Of a DNA stretch of 6,483 nt, positions 5,081-6,483 are shown one piece after another (within the stretch, counting starts at the first letter, position 1; every line of letters starts with the position of its first letter). The translations under genes and the position numbers were made by a program. The stretch covers positions 1-6,483 of the forward strand of contig JAEXGX010000141.1 of assembly GCA_023450535.1 (NCBI GenBank), written 5' to 3'. This stretch comes from Pseudomonadota bacterium (GTDB lineage: Bacteria; Desulfobacterota; Desulfovibrionia; Desulfovibrionales; Desulfovibrionaceae). The notes beneath the pieces are model-generated. The model was not told the origin of the DNA, made no database searches, and worked only from the letters and a program-made list of their open reading frames with translations.

Positions 5081-6448
5081 CTATTTGTCCTTGGGATTCG
5101 AAGAATTCGGGGTGCGGGCAACAGCGGCGGAGGGTTGGCTGGCCAGCGTATAGAGGTAGTTGGCCAGCAGCCTGCGTTCTTCATCGCTCCCGGTGAAGGG
5201 TGTCATGAACGGCGCAAGTTTTTCCGTGATGCCGATGATGGCATCCACGCCGTCCAGAGAGCGTCCGGCCAAGCGGGTACGGATGTCGTTTATGCCGCCT
5301 TCCGTGTGACATACGCCGCAGTTGACTCCGAACAGAGCCTGCGCCGATACGTCCTCAGGCGCGAGATCGCCCGAATCGTTCAGCCAATGCAGGCGCGGCA
5401 GAAGACTCTGGCCGGATGCCGCCAGCTCCTGGTGTTCCACAAGCAGCATCTGATTGGCGTACATGTACCCGGGCAGCAGATAGGGGCCACGTATGAATTC
5501 ACGAACACGTTCGAATTCCATCACAAGCCCCGCACACAATATAAGGGTGGGAATGCCCAGGATGCGGCACAGCACCCGCCGCCGGAACAGCGCCGCCAGG
5601 ATGAGCGCCAGCAGAAATACTGCGGCCACCGCGTTGGCCAAGGGTACGAGAAACGGCTTCTGCGACAACGCCGAGGTAGCCACCGCGAATTTCCAATGAG
5701 TAAGATAGGTCTGCGGCACACGGGAAAAATAAACAAACGCGCCGGCGGCTGCGATCAGCGCCGCGACGAGCAAGACCGTTCCCGAAAGGCGCAGGATGCG
5801 GCCGCGTTCTTCCGGAAGCCCCTTAAAACGCCAGGACGTCCAGAGCAGAACAAACAGGGCTCCCAGGCTTATGCCGCCCGCCACCCGCAAAACACATTGA
5901 GGAATAAAGGTCGGATTGAAATAGGCCTCGCTGAAACTTCTGCCCCAGGGCCAGCCGTCGGGCGTCAGCATAAAGCCCAGAACGCCGGAAATGAGAAAGG
6001 CGGAACAAAGGGCGGCGCCCACATAGGCCCAACTCAGAACCGTCAGCAAACCTTGCCGGCCGGGGTACAGCCGGTCCCACAAATAGTAATAAATCAGCAG
6101 AAAGATCACTTCCAGGGTGAAAGCACCCCACTCGATGAACCAGGGCCAGAAAAAAAGATGAATCAAAGAACCTATGCCCTCCGGGGCCAGGATGCCGGTA
6201 ATGAACCAGATGCCCACGCCGGTGACGGCCCCCAGGGAGGTTACAATCACCACCACCGGCCCCAGCAGGCCGCGGACGGTTTCCGCCCAGAAGACGCCCC
6301 GGCCCCGCCAGGCCAATGTTTGAAACAGTGCCAGCATGGTCATCATGCCAATGGCCACGCCGTGGCTGATAATCACATGGAATACGGCATCAAGGGCGAT
6401 GGTCATGCCGTCGCCGAGGCCGGGGATATGCAGTAAGGGAAAGAACAT
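5081..6448 (-). CDS. Cytochrome bd-type oxidase subunit I (CydA homologue) with C-terminal haem c domain
   Basis: This 455-residue protein has about eight membrane helices up to residue 311 and a periplasmic cytochrome c domain at 360-437 (C377-x2-C380-H381, likely ligand M415). CydA homology, judged against remembered E. coli CydA, is clear. H24 and H29 lie in helix 1, near CydA H19. E106 and E113 precede LWDRL (CydA E99, E107, GWDRL). GFMLTP resembles the CydA GWMQNP segment, and SFSE-x3-NP (171-179) is shared. Differences are marked. The b558 ligand H186 falls on L187, M393 on A273, and quinol-site R391 on A271. Only about 25 residues separate helices 6 and 7, so there is no Q-loop. Bd-superfamily branches without a quinol site have been described, and electron entry through haem c is the natural inference. 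A GGAGGG site lies 10 bases before the ATG. Subunit II follows directly. O2 reduction is likely but unproven. Confidence 0.82.
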   Translation of the reverse strand: MFFPLLHIPGLGDGMTIALDAVFHVIISHGVAIGMMTMLALFQTLAWRGRGVFWAETVRGLLGPVVVIVTSLGAVTGVGIWFITGILAPEGIGSLIHLFFWPWFIEWGAFTLEVIFLLIYYYLWDRLYPGRQGLLTVLSWAYVGAALCSAFLISGVLGFMLTPDGWPWGRSFSEAYFNPTFIPQCVLRVAGGISLGALFVLLWTSWRFKGLPEERGRILRLSGTVLLVAALIAAAGAFVYFSRVPQTYLTHWKFAVATSALSQKPFLVPLANAVAAVFLLALILAALFRRRVLCRILGIPTLILCAGLVMEFERVREFIRGPYLLPGYMYANQMLLVEHQELAASGQSLLPRLHWLNDSGDLAPEDVSAQALFGVNCGVCHTEGGINDIRTRLAGRSLDGVDAIIGITEKLAPFMTPFTGSDEERRLLANYLYTLASQPSAAVARTPNSSNPKDK

Positions 6449-6451
6449 GAC

Positions 6452-6483
6452 TTATTTTCCCTCCGAAAGGGGAATGGTCCTGA
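6452..6483 (-). CDS. Possible 3' end of an upstream gene in the oxidase operon (partial)
   Basis: On the minus strand one frame stays open from the window edge to a TAA at 6454-6452, giving the last nine residues R-T-I-P-L-S-E-G-K. The TAA is 3 bases before the ATG of oxidase subunit I, much like the 2-base gap between subunits I and II. The ribosome binding site of subunit I would lie inside this coding end. The stretch is too short to identify a product, and a chance open frame is possible. Confidence 0.35.
   Translation of the reverse strand, partial: RTIPLSEGK

Noticed and set aside
5135..6436. Long plus-strand open frame (433 codons) opposite oxidase subunit I
   Set aside because: It is antisense to a clear CydA homologue. 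Its product is rich in Gln, Arg and Gly with no membrane or domain pattern, typical of a shadow frame.
1..6483. Insertion sequence, tRNA, CRISPR array, phage or toxin-antitoxin content
   Set aside because: I found no transposase-like frame, direct-repeat array, cloverleaf or related gene in the window.

Overview
The window looks like a piece of a Desulfovibrionaceae-type genome (Desulfobacterota, sulfate reducers). The main clue is the small cytochrome at 2762-3073 (minus). It follows the Desulfovibrio cytochrome c553 pattern almost from end to end: a short signal peptide, one CxxCH near the mature N-terminus, a GTFGG turn, a Met ligand and a LADYxSKL C-terminus. The genes are moderately GC-rich, while the leaders at 1-213 and about 3150-3265 are very AT-rich. 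The assignment rests on remembered family sequences, not on a search.

Layout: (1) 1-213 is an AT-rich leader. (2) 214-954 and 970-2679 (+) form a two-gene operon for a periplasmic flavin dehydrogenase: a Tat-exported small subunit of the gluconate 2-dehydrogenase subunit 3 type, and an FAD-binding GMC oxidoreductase large subunit with a Cys cluster. (3) 2702-2731 is a minus-strand terminator between convergent units. (4) 2762-3073 (-) is a c553-like monoheme cytochrome. (5) 3074-3521 is non-coding: the cytochrome leader, a GC-rich patch of unknown role and two hairpins. (6) 5081-6448 and 3522-5078 (-) are tightly coupled genes for a two-subunit membrane complex. Subunit I is a cytochrome bd (CydA) homologue with a C-terminal haem c domain. 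Subunit II is an eight-helix membrane protein with two haem c domains. The last bases (6452-6483) may hold the 3' end of another gene of that operon.

Working model (inference): the dehydrogenase oxidises a sugar or alcohol in the periplasm, passes electrons to the c553-like cytochrome, and this feeds the c haems of the bd-type complex, which reduces O2 without using quinol. By eye against E. coli CydA, subunit I has no Q-loop. It has also lost the low-spin haem b558 ligands (His186 to Leu, Met393 to Ala) and the quinol-site Arg391, but keeps the O2-site helices. That matches the bd-superfamily branches described as lacking a quinol site. Subunit II appears to carry the CydA-type helix 1 and helix 5 histidines. 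The dehydrogenase and cytochrome leaders share a near-identical 16-base element centred on TTCC-A-GGAA, a candidate shared operator.
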